Source: Diogma glabrata (taxonomy: Eukaryota > Arthropoda > Insecta > Diptera > Cylindrotomidae). From it: DNA of 64,000 nucleotides. Shown one piece after another: positions 52,001 to 61,094 of the stretch. The notes beneath the pieces are model-generated. The model did no database searches, had not been told where the DNA came from, and saw nothing but the letters and a program-made list of their open reading frames with translations. Where the stretch lies: assembly GCA_963693315.1 (NCBI GenBank), contig CAVNZG010000977.1, positions 186,001-250,000 of the forward strand, in the 5' to 3' direction. A program made the translations under genes and the position numbers. The stretch's first letter is position 1; every line of letters starts with the position of its first letter.

Positions 52001-52510
52001 ACCCAATATGGAAACCGTGGCATAAGATCTCACATCGTTGGCCAATTTCACAATGGAGGAAATGGTTTTGGATTTAAACAAATGTCGTTGTTGCCAATAA
52101 ATACGAGAACGGAACGCAGAGCGCGATGGAAGTTTCAAAGATGATAATGAATCGACAAATATGTTTGAGCGTATTTTCAGGTATTCGTTCAATCGTTGTT
52201 GGAACGATTTGATTTTGGTCCATAATGGAGGTGGTTCAGTATGATCGAGTGTACGTTTCCATAAGTTCACATTAGGATCATGAGTGGGTACCATTGTACC
52301 AGAAGTAGTATTCAACGGGTGTTCTACAAAAGTGGATGTGGAAGCTCGGTTCAACAGTGCATCATGTACTAGTAAGTTATTGGGATTGGTAGATGAAATA
52401 TCCGAAGGATCAGGAGGCAAATTAAATGTGGTCTCAGATGAATCTAAGACTGGTCCTGGGAGCGAGAAAAGGTGTTGGGATTCTGGCCCCCCCTTCGGTT
52501 TCCCTGACAA
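49022..52510 (-). CDS. pol: RG Pol: protease, reverse transcriptase, RNase H, integrase; 1162 aa
   Basis: Pol copies the element RNA and inserts the DNA. Domains in order: linker 1-150; aspartic protease with LLDSGASLTV at ~177; RT ~330-560 with SLDLKDAFWQI, MPFGLCNAPQTM and YLDD at ~470; RNase H with LQCDASNDG at ~620; integrase from ~840 with a zinc-binding segment ending CKTCKEIK, then Asp in YIDILGP (~890), Asp in SDNGTQ (~951) and Glu in ASERVN (~986), a D-D-35-E spacing. No chromodomain is evident at the C terminus. The frame has no ATG at its start and overlaps gag by 67 nt, so it is made as Gag-Pol by -1 frameshift at 52486-52492. All key residues are intact. Confidence 0.96.
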   Translation of the reverse strand: MSGKPKGGPESQHLFSLPGPVLDSSETTFNLPPDPSDISSTNPNNLLVHDALLNRASTSTFVEHPLNTTSGTMVPTHDPNVNLWKRTLDHTEPPPLWTKIKSFQQRLNEYLKIRSNIFVDSLSSLKLPSRSAFRSRIYWQQRHLFKSKTISSIVKLANDVRSYATVSILGKQHTGLLDSGASLTVIGGDFAKEIVQTPDLLTYSSAVVRTADGQRQKILGLIRTKISFMNQVRTLDVYIIPSLTQNLYLGIDFFNAFGLFNPLFNLPTLPTTESVLSELSMDDQARLQNTIQLLPSFSKMGLGRTHLLEHVIDVGTAAPIKQRHYPISPAIEKLMGEELDRMLSLGIIEVSNSPWSSPVVLIRKPGKNRLCLDSRKVNTVTKKDAYPLPQIDGILSRLPQSNFISSLDLKDAFWQIPLEKHSREKTAFTVPGRPLYQFVRMPFGLCNAPQTMTKLMDQVIPPHLKSCVFVYLDDLLIVTDTFEAHLKLLEDISQCLRRANLTINVEKSKFLLPDVKYLGYVVGGGTLKIDPDKTQAISEFPTPRTSKQIRRFLGMAGYYRRFISDFSAMSSPIADLLKKNSNKFVWTPEAEIAFINLKNALISAPVLINPDYTKPFALQCDASNDGIGCVLLQCDMDGMEHPIAYMSKKLNSAQRNYSTSEKECLAAVLGVKKFRAYVEGQAFKIITDHASLKWLMQQKDLSGRLARWSLKLQGYVFDIEYRKGNLNIVPDTLSRRDSVDVISELCPVPELDLNSPFFNTSRYLELVNLVTEADGTLPDLKVISGRVYKRLACLDLDIPSEGEVWKLWLPEEYTDECIARAHNPPTSSHGGLAKTLFNIRKFYYWPRMYTQVKSYIGNCKTCKEIKATNVPLRAPMVSQMKTERIGQRLYIDILGPCPRSGAGNIAILVVLDHVTKYPFLFPLRKLTAEPICHLLAASVFHVFGCPEAIVSDNGTQSKSKQFADFLAKHGVKHTLLALYSPQANASERVNRSVLSGIRAYLKEEHSKWDLHLSEIACALRCSLHQTLKCSPYYAMFGIPMVTHGSSYELLRRLNSLHDPGETMLRPDYLNKIRIRILDLTAEAFVKSAERYNLRARLTLFKPGDTVFRRNFILSDAGKKLSAKLAQKFIEARVIRLVGSAAYELEDLASKRRGVYHSKDIRA

Positions 52511-54009
52511 TTTTCACAATTAGGACATAACACATCGTCCTTCCCACATCCCCAACAAAACAATCGCTGTGATTCACGACAATCGTGCCACCGATGACCA
52601 GGTCGTTTGCAGTTCCAACAAATAGTTGAACTGGTTATTCGTCTCATATTAGGGGCAGGCTGTATTGCCGCAAGTTCGTTGGATGTAATTGGTAACGATT
52701 CAGTTGGCAATTCGCTAATTTGTATTTGTGAAAATTCACGTTCTAAATCCACCTCAGACACCGGTCTAGATGGTCCAATATTATAATCGCGCGGTCTGGT
52801 TATTGACTCGGCCCATAATTTTTCGCGGTCACGACAGAGCTGGCGCAGATGTTCCAGTCCATAGATGGTGACATAAAGTAGCTCCCTTCTAATTTCCAAT
52901 CGCAGGTTGTTGCGAATCAAGGAGAACAACTCCACATCCGGCATCGGTTCTCGTAGTTCATCGCCTAGTCGATAAATTGATTGTAAGAATTCATCAAACA
53001 ATTCGGTGGGCCGCTGTTTCCTGGCCCTCATCCGCTCCTTCACCTCTTCGTCCGTCTGTCTGTCCTGAAATTCTATTCGAAGAGCATGACATAAGTCAGT
53101 CCAAATAAGCTGTCGGTTCTGGCGAAAATATCTCCAGAACCAATCAGCTGCTCGATCTGTGAATAACAGGTACAGACAACGGGTGACAATAGTAAAATCG
53201 TTATTTAAACACATCTCTGTCAGCCGCTCTATTCTGAAGATGAACGCTTCAACATCCAGACCATCGGGTCTGCCGGAGAACGTTACGTTCCAATTTCTAA
53301 CTGTGGTAGAGTGCTGATCGAGATGTGTTCGTAATCTAGCTGGAGCAAGAGCAGGATGAGGTTCAGCAAACATTGGTGGTACCGGTACGTTATTCCGCAC
53401 AAACGCATTCACTGGTGTATAATTTCCGGAATGAACCGATTGATGTCTCGGGGTGGTGGGCGAGATTACATTATGCGCTAGGGGTAGTAACACTTCAGGT
53501 GCCGGGGCACGTGATTGCAACATTGAGTGATTAATTCTCGAAATTTCCTGATCGATGTGAGCATTTACTGCTTCCTGAAAACCTTGATCTTCCGCTGCAG
53601 CGGCACCATATATGGGAGATCGTTGAGCTATATTCACTCGCACTTCATCGGCGAGTCGAGATGGTGGAAGACGGTTTGCCAAAGGCGTAGACGAGGGCTG
53701 ATTTCCGGTACTGGAACGACGTTGCCAACCTGCGGTAACAGATCGAGTCACAGGTCGCGGTGGGGGTGGCACTATTGTATAATTATTTTTATCTATCCCT
53801 CGAGGCAACCTCTGTAATTCTGCACGCTCACAAGCGGCTCGACAAATTGGGCAGGTGCGATTCTGCAACAACCAGTCGTTGAGGCAGATGTCATGAAAGA
53901 GATGGTTACACCGAGTGAGAAGTTTTACGTCGGCCGGCACTATTTCGTGTTGACAAACAGCACAAGAGCTGGACCTGTCCAGAACGTCAATCTTATCAAC
54001 CGCAGACAT
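52444..54009 (-). CDS. gag: RG Gag with N-terminal RING-H2 domain, 521 aa
   Basis: Gag should build the particle. Residues 16-56 form a RING-H2 finger: Cys16, Cys19, Cys34, His36, His39, Cys42, Cys53, Cys56, with Val18, Trp46 and Pro54 at positions that in E3 ligases contact the E2 enzyme. A proline-rich variable linker covers ~60-220. The capsid-like region ~230-390 contains ADWFWRYFRQN and RKQRPTELFDEFLQSIYRL, as in retrotransposon Gag. Near the C terminus are a CCHC knuckle CWNCKRPGHRWHDC and a Cys cluster CWGCGKDDVLCPNCENC. The start is the first ATG after a long leader. A RING on Gag is not a usual part of Ty3/gypsy; ubiquitin-ligase activity is inferred only. The RING is also kept in copy 1. 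Confidence 0.95.
   Translation of the reverse strand: MSAVDKIDVLDRSSSCAVCQHEIVPADVKLLTRCNHLFHDICLNDWLLQNRTCPICRAACERAELQRLPRGIDKNNYTIVPPPPRPVTRSVTAGWQRRSSTGNQPSSTPLANRLPPSRLADEVRVNIAQRSPIYGAAAAEDQGFQEAVNAHIDQEISRINHSMLQSRAPAPEVLLPLAHNVISPTTPRHQSVHSGNYTPVNAFVRNNVPVPPMFAEPHPALAPARLRTHLDQHSTTVRNWNVTFSGRPDGLDVEAFIFRIERLTEMCLNNDFTIVTRCLYLLFTDRAADWFWRYFRQNRQLIWTDLCHALRIEFQDRQTDEEVKERMRARKQRPTELFDEFLQSIYRLGDELREPMPDVELFSLIRNNLRLEIRRELLYVTIYGLEHLRQLCRDREKLWAESITRPRDYNIGPSRPVSEVDLEREFSQIQISELPTESLPITSNELAAIQPAPNMRRITSSTICWNCKRPGHRWHDCRESQRLFCWGCGKDDVLCPNCENCQGNRRGGQNPNTFSRSQDQS
52486..52492 (-). other. Gag-pol -1 frameshift heptamer GGGGGGC
   Basis: The gag frame reads AGG GGG GGC CAG, giving G GGG GGC, and the -1 frame reads GGG GGG CCA into pol. 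The site is 35-40 nt before the gag stop. A run of seven G is conserved in copy 1. Confidence 0.75.
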
Positions 54010-55571
54010 TATGAAAACTCAAACTGCCGCACAGGACTAGACCAATAAAGACAAGTATATGGAGAGAAAATTGTTACACTAGCTAATTGTTACTTATTGC
54101 AAATGTTTAAAACGAATAAACAATCTAATTACCACCAGAAAAAAATATACTTTATTACAATATTTTAGTACTTAAAATATATTAGAGCAGAAGTTAGAGA
54201 GTTGTATGGAAATTTCGTTATTCAAACCTCAAACAGCCGCGCGATATCCTTCGCAATTCGACAATTATATTAAATAAGATTTATTATTATCTTGATATTA
54301 TTTTATTACTATTTACAATTGTTTTCCAAGGTGCTGATATATGAACAGAACAAAAAAAATTAAACGGTGAGATTTGAGAGAAAATAAGTATACTACAAAT
54401 ATGGCAGAAGATGGCAATTACGAAAATACTACTGTGTTCAAAGATATTAGAGTAGCGTTTAAAGAGTGGTATGTCGATATAATTATTATTAAGACGATGT
54501 AAGTATTCCAACCTTGAACAGCCGCGCGAGATCTGACAACAGCCGAGTGTGTAACACACAAAAAAAACTATCTTGGCTGATGCTTGTATTTGATTTGACC
54601 AAACAAGGTAAAAATTGTACTGTGAGAGAAAATAGGTATACTACAACTATGGCAGAAGATGAGCACAAAAGAAAATTTACAGACCCAATTCCGGGCAGGT
54701 CTGACGGTTCCCGATACTCAAAACTGAGTAACAAACAAAAAAAAATATATAGAAGTGCGGCAAGCCTACCGGTTCGGCAAGAAAATACTTAAAATTAACA
54801 AAATTGAATCTTGCCTGTACAAGAAAAAAATTATATATAAAAATTTAACCTAACATGCAGGAATATAATTTAAGGAAATCTCTAAGCTACTTAAATTAAT
54901 ATTTACAAATTAATACTTCTGCCGTGGACTTCTATCTGGATTATGGTATATGTAAGATTTGTCCTTTGATTTGACTTTATGTATATTTTATCCTTTTGTT
55001 ATTTTATTAAGTATAATTTATCGTGTTGGTATCTAAAATTGTGATAGAGAAAAAAAACCAATAAGTACATGATTTTATCAGCAGTTTTATTCATTTACTA
55101 ATAAATATTTATTCATTTATTTATTAATAAATATTTATTTATTTATTTAATATATTTATTTATTTATTTATTCAATATATTTATTTATTTACTTATTTAC
55201 TGACGACGGACGGACGGACCAATCAAGGGGGGAGTTCACCACACCTGGGGTTGAAGGTGGTGATCGCCGTTCTTTCTCAGCATTGTTGATTTTATATTTT
55301 ATTTTATTTTATTTTGGGACCAAAGAAAAGTTAAAATAGGCTACGTTAAAAGGATGGGTAATCAGAAAGGAAAAGGGGAGAAGAGGGGATGGATAAGGAA
55401 GGGAATTGATATGGTGGGAAGGGAATAAGGTGGGGTATGTGTCGTCGGCCTGTCACCCGGATGACAAGTGCCGCCGGAATGGTCAGAGGATAAATCCTCT
55501 GCACCATTATTCAATCAACCGACACCCCTCATCCGCGATCGAGAACGACGAAACATACGGGGAGGTGCTAT

Positions 55572-55697
55572 GATCTGAGTTAATCCAACTAACTCGCGAC
55601 ATGAAGGCTGGGCGAACATCTTCCCTCAGCAGTTGATATCAAACTGCTTTAGAAGATGTTCCCCAGTATCATTCGCGAGAACCGGACAACTCAGATC
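55572..55697 (-). ncRNA. Long-range stem enclosing hairpins in the RG leader RNA (copy 2)
   Basis: The arms 55572-55581 and 55688-55697 pair perfectly over ten bases (GAUCUGAGUU/AACUCAGAUC). Inside, GAACATCTTC at 55613-55622 pairs with GAAGATGTTC at 55653-55662, and AGCAGTT with AACTGCT forms an inner stem. The outer arms are kept in copy 1 with a compensatory change. A packaging, dimerisation or translation role is possible; which one cannot be told. Confidence 0.6.
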
Positions 55698-56234
55698 TTA
55701 GGGTGCTAATGCTCCAGGGAGGGGACTCTAACGTTATGGAGCTGTTAGCCCAGCTGAGAATCTCACTGTCACAGCGAACCCAGAGCATGACCAGATGACC
55801 AGGCTGGATGTGATAGGCGTATACACCATTTCACAAATATCTAAGCCTGGCATCTGGAAACCTCTGGCATTCCCTGTGCCAGTAAGAAACCCAGCCGTTA
55901 CTAGGGTCCGTGGGTTTGTAAAGCCCATTGAGAATGATCCCGAAGAATCATTCTCACCCTTGCGTTTCAAAAATACAAAAAAGGGATCATTGCTGGAGGC
56001 GTAGGGACGCAACTCCCCATCAAAGAAAAGTCTGAGGAATCTCAGACTTCCTTTGCTCCTGCGCGTGGGAAGCAGGGAATTGCTTCCACGCCGCCAGAGT
56101 CTTTACTATTGTTTTGGTGGAAAATGAAATTAAATTTGAAGAAAAAAAATTTTCAAAAAAAAATTTTTCAAAATTTTTGAAAATATGGAGGGACTCCTCC
56201 AGAGTCCTACATCGCGGTAGGGACCCTTAGAGTA

Positions 56235-56252
56235 GCCCCACGTTGGGCGCCA
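56235..56252 (-). promoter_or_regulatory. Primer-binding site, RG copy 2
   Basis: The minus strand reads TGGCGCCCAACGTGGGGC, three bases after the 5' LTR end. Confidence 0.9.
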
Positions 56253-56255
56253 ATT

Positions 56256-59200
56256 TGTAATGAAGCGCTTTCTAATTGGCGAACCAATGAGAAGGACCTA
56301 GCAGGAAGCGTACCTAGCGAGATTGATTTTCAAGCCCCAAACTAGCTTCAGCCCATGGGAACGATAAAGTAACCCTGCTACTTCAGCACAAATACAGACA
56401 TGTACGCTATTCACGAAAGTTTGCAGAAATGGAAAGAAATACAAGTGGAAAAACGAAGACTCTGGCGACCCCTGTTGCGAAAGACCCACGATCAACACGT
56501 CCAACCCCCACGTTCACTCACTTACGCACCCACACACACACACACATTCACACCCCCTTATCACTATGACTGAAGTAACAAAATAAATTTACTCACCCCA
56601 TGATTAAACCCCGTCCTCCTATTCTGCTTCCATCAGCCCTCCATCAGCACGTTGTTCAGGTTTGAAATCTCGCAAAAAAAATACTTTGTATGTCGCGAAC
56701 GTTATGGAGAAACGATGAATCAATTGGTGATCAGCAGCGTTGCATAAACTTGTATTTAAAATCGTGAGTCAGTTTGTCCTTCAAAAGCGTTGACTCAATT
56801 TATAAACAATGACGTTGAACCAATTTGTAATCAAATGCGTTGATAAAATTAGTAATCCAAATAGTTGAATAAATTTGCAGTCAAAAGCGTTGACTAAATT
56901 TATAAACAATAACGTTGAACCAATTTGTAATCAAATGCGTTGATAAAACTAGTAATCCAAATAGTTGAATAAATTTGTAGTCAAAAGCGTTGACTAAATT
57001 TATAAACAATAACGTTGAAACAATTTGTAATCAATTGCGTTGATAAAATTAGTAATCCAAATAGTTGAATAAATTTGTAGTCAAAAGCGTTGACTAAATT
57101 TATAAACAATAACGTTGAAACCAATTTGTAATCAATTGCGTTGATAGAATTAGTAGAAATAGTTGAATAAATTTGTAGTCAAAAGCGTTGACTAAATTTA
57201 TAAACAATAACGTTGAAACAATTTGTAATCCATTGCGTTGATAAAATTAGTAATCCAAATAGTTGAATAAATTTGTAGTCAAAAGCGTTGACTAAATTTA
57301 TAAACAATGACGTTGAACCAATTTGTAATCAAATGCGTTGATAAAATTAGTAATCCAAATAGTTGAATAAATTTGTAGCCAAAAGCGTTGACTCAATTTA
57401 TAAACAATAACGTTGAAACAATTTGTAATCAATGGCGTTGATAAAATTAGTAATCCAAATAGTTGAATAAATTTGTAGTGAAAAGCGTTGACTAAATTTA
57501 TAAACAATAACGTTGAACCAATTTGTAATCAATTGCGGTGATAAAATTAGTAATCCAAATAGTTGAATAAATTTGTAGTCAAAAGCGTTGACTCAATTTA
57601 TAAACAATGACGTTGAAACAATTTGTAATCAATTGCGTTGATAAAATTAGTAATCCAAATAGTTGAATAAATTTGTAGTCAAAAGCGTTGACTCAATTTA
57701 TAAACAATGACGTTGAACCAATTTGTAATCAAATGCGTTGATAAAATTAGTAATCCAAATAGTTGAATAAATTTGTAGCCAAAAGCGTTGACTAAATTTA
57801 TAAGCAATAACGTTGAAACGATTTGTAATCAATTGCGTTGATAAAATTAGTAATCCAAATAGTTGAATAAATTTGTAGTCAAAAGCGTTGACTAAATTTG
57901 TATTCAAAATCGGGAATCAGTTTGTCATCCAAAAGCGTTGAATGATTTTAAAGTCCACACCGTTGAATAAATTTGTAGTCAAATGCGTTGACTAAATTTG
58001 TATTCAAATTCATGGAACCCAATTGCAATCAAAATCGGTGAATAATTTTATAATCCAATTCGTTGAATAAACTATTTTTATTTAAGATATATTTGAACTA
58101 TTCTTTAAATTACAGTTTAATCATTTAATAACAAGAACGACAAAAGTTATATAAACACGGTAATAATGATTTACAACTCATCACGCCAGTCTCGTACATT
58201 CTTATATTTTATATTTACAGATAATGATTTTTTTTGTTTGTTTTTTGTATTTATATTTAATAAATTAGAAATATTCACTAGCCTAAAGTTCAATAATTTA
58301 AGAACAATGACGACACAATTTAACTAAACACGGTAATAAATATTTTAAATTGATCATGCCAGTCCCGTACATTTGTATAATTTATAGTTACCGATAATGA
58401 TTTTTTTTGATATTTATATTTAATATGTTTGAAATATTCACTCGATTAAAGATCAATAATTTAATAACAATGATGACACAATTTATCGGAACACGGAATA
58501 GGTATTTAGAACAGAAAGCTAATTCGTTAAGCGAATTATGCAGGTCCCTAATAAATTCTCACAGTTTTATAAAATTTTTGGTACCTTTACTAATCCTTTT
58601 TCGCGCTTATCCAAAATGTCAGCCATGCCCAAAAGTTTGACGTGGTATTTTTATCCAAATTGGCACAATTTCGCGAAATGCAGGACCAGACGTCCATCAA
58701 AAGTAATATGTATCACCATCACTCACGATCGTCATCTTCATGGTGAATTTTATTCCATTGTTGAGAACTGCCGACATAGTAAAAGAAAAACACTCCTCCA
58801 ACAAAATCTCATGCACGACTGACAGCCGTCCAAACACCAAAAAACAAATGTAATAGAACTAAGAGAGAAAACAATTTACAGTGCTCATTATATAGTCAAA
58901 TTTTTAGTCTCGCAATAACTCGAATATAGTGTTTTAGATGGGAGATAATTAATTTACATCAGATTTTCAAATTATTGGGAACTTATTATAGTTCACAAAA
59001 CCGTTTGCTATTTGATAACATTGTACTAAAATAAGGTTGGGACACAGGATATTTCCGACACATCCATAACACGTATAATTGAATTCAAAATGAATCAAAT
59101 ACAGATTCGATCAATGATATGATGTTTAGACATTTATTAACTACATTCTGCAATATCAGTACAGTGAAGTTCAGTTCAATAACGGAAGGATTGTTTAAAG

Positions 59201-59769
59201 CAAAACACTCATACAAAGACAAATCAAATGTTTAACAAAGCAAGAATAGTAATTCGTTGTATGTTGACGATTGGAAACAGAATACACGTAGCTGTTATGA
59301 GGTTTTGAGAATTTCGTTGTTTCATTACGGTTTGTGTTTTGAAAAAAAAGAAGAGTTTAAACTCAAGTAGTAAGGCGAGAACAATCGAATGGAAGTATAA
59401 CGCGCGTCAATTTTAGTGCGTTGCAAGATTAAATTCTGATTACTTTTTAGTGGTTATACGAAAGATGATTAATGAAAACTATTAATTAATTCAAATTAAC
59501 CAATATTATGTTATATTAATGAATAGATAACTCAAGGTAATTAGTGCAATTTTCTTTCTCCTATACCTTTGTCCGGCTATTGCAGATTCAGTAGATTTCA
59601 AGAAACATAAGGAAACTATGGGTTAAGGAAACTAAACGAAATATGACTATTGATGATGAAGGGATGAGAATCCATTACAAGCGTTACAGATCAATATAAG
59701 GAACAACAACCAAGGAGACTGCGACTGTAACACACTACGTTCTGACATTAATCCAGACTATCCATTACA
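56256..59769 (-). repeat. RG copy 2 5' LTR, 3.5 kb
   Basis: This direct repeat of 44717-48229 differs in my reading at C/A near 56272, one extra A near 56684 and A/C near 57291. The tandem array lies at 56780-58040. The boundary CATTACA is followed by the target duplication GTTT. Confidence 0.95.
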
Positions 59770-59773
59770 GTTT

Positions 59774-60990
59774 CGAGAAAATATTACAAAATCACAAATT
59801 CATATTTCTTTCAAAATTCCAAAAATATTGTAAAAATTAAATAAAATCAAACTTTTTTCAAAATTCCAAAAATATTCTAAAAATTAGAATAAAATCAAAG
59901 ATTTAAACTTTTTCCAAATTCCAATAATATTCCAGAAATTCTTAAAAATTCAAACTTTTCCAAAATTCTAAAAATATTGCAAAAATCATTACAAAATCAA
60001 AAATTGAAACTTTTTTCAAAACTCCAAAAATTTTTACAAAATCAAAAATTAAAACTTTTACCAAAATTCTAAAAATATTGCAAAAATTATTACAAAATCA
60101 AATATACAAACTTTTTTCAAAATTCCAAAAATATTTCAAAAACTATAACATATTCAAAAATTTCCATGTCCAATTTCATTTTCAATTACATTTACATCAT
60201 AAAAACAGCTACATTTTTTTTCCAAAAAATTGGCTAAAAAAATAAATGAATTCATTTTTTGACACACTTGACATTATTTTTTTGACAAACTTATAATGCC
60301 ATAATTCTCAATAATAATAATAAAATTTCATGTCATACAAATTATTAATTTTATTTTATTCCGAAAAATTGGGGAAAAAGTCAATAAAAATCTTTCTTTT
60401 GACACACTTGACAACATTTTTTTGACAAACTTATAATGCCATAATTCTCAATAATAATAATAAAATTTCATTTAAACAAATAATTAATTTTATTTTTTCC
60501 AAAAAATTGGGTAAAAAAATAAATAAAAATCTTAATTTTGACACGCTTGACAACATTTTTTGACAAACTTGTAATGCAATAATCTAGTTTTTGAACTCAC
60601 ACACCAATCCCTACCACCAAGGTTTCTCCAAATTCAATGTTCCTACTCGTAATCACTTAAAATGGACGTTTTTTAAGCCAAATGAAAATTTGTTGTTTTT
60701 AACACACTTAATGATTTTTTTGACACACTTTCGGTACAGTTTTTGAACATAGCGTCCATTCGGACCTGTCCCTTGAGTAGACATATTTTTAGAAATTTTT
60801 GAAACCCCTCCAGCGGTTTTCCCTGCAGCGTAGGTAATGACGGACGGCCGGCAGACAGACATACATTTGTTTTTTTTGCATTTTTAGAATCAGTAGGTTC
60901 TAAAACGTCGAGAAATGCCAAAAAAGTGGGGGTAAGAATTTCACTTTTGGCTCATGAATGTAACACTTAGGTCTTTCAGACCGAAGTAAT
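59774..60990. repeat. Repeat B, second part (inverted copy of repeat A)
   Basis: From the right end, CCGAAGTAAT at 60981-60990 is the reverse complement of the start of repeat A. The GCCGGCAGACAGACATACAT block, three ~120-bp tandem units with GACACACTTGACAACATTTT, and the A-rich repeats follow in the expected inverted order. Before the RG insertion it was continuous with 44405-44716. Confidence 0.85.
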
Positions 60991-61094
60991 GTTATAAATT
61001 TTTATTTTTATATTTGCTGAAAATAAAAAAGTTTTTGTTGTTTAATTAAACGTTTTTTTTTTTTTATTTGTCAAAAAAAAATAAAGGTGGGTCG

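Larger units (their letters stand above)
54010..56255 (-). other. RG copy 2 leader (5' untranslated), 2.2 kb
   Basis: The region lies between PBS and gag and is collinear with copy 1. Near gag, a block with GAGAGAAAATA(A/G)GTATACTACAA and ATGGCAGAAGATG occurs twice (about 54370 and 54625). The middle is AT-rich with TTTATTTA repeats. The PBS-proximal 800 bp is more GC-rich and forms many short inverted repeats, for example CAGAGGATAAATCCTCTG at 55485-55502 and GTCTGAGGAATCTCAGAC at 56025-56042. A minus-strand ORF at 55734-56012 has a similar partner in copy 1 (14454-14693). Confidence 0.75.
44717..59769 (-). mobile_element. RG (RING-Gag) Ty3/gypsy element, copy 2: complete
   Basis: Minus-strand order is 5' LTR (59769-56256), PBS, 2.2-kb leader, gag, pol in the -1 frame, 0.8-kb 3' UTR and 3' LTR (48229-44717). 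GTTT occurs at 44713-44716 and 59770-59773, a 4-bp target duplication. The LTR ends are TGTAATG and CATTACA. In my reading the two 3.5-kb LTRs differ at about two bases and one A-run length, so this copy is young. Gag and pol are open with all catalytic motifs. It has no env. Of ~15 kb only ~5 kb is coding. No convincing polypurine tract lies beside the 3' LTR. Confidence 0.95.

Noticed and set aside
44717..59769. Assembly duplication of a 3.5-kb segment
   Set aside because: The two copies are placed as LTRs with PBS, matching terminal TGTAATG/CATTACA and a GTTT duplication, and they are not fully identical.
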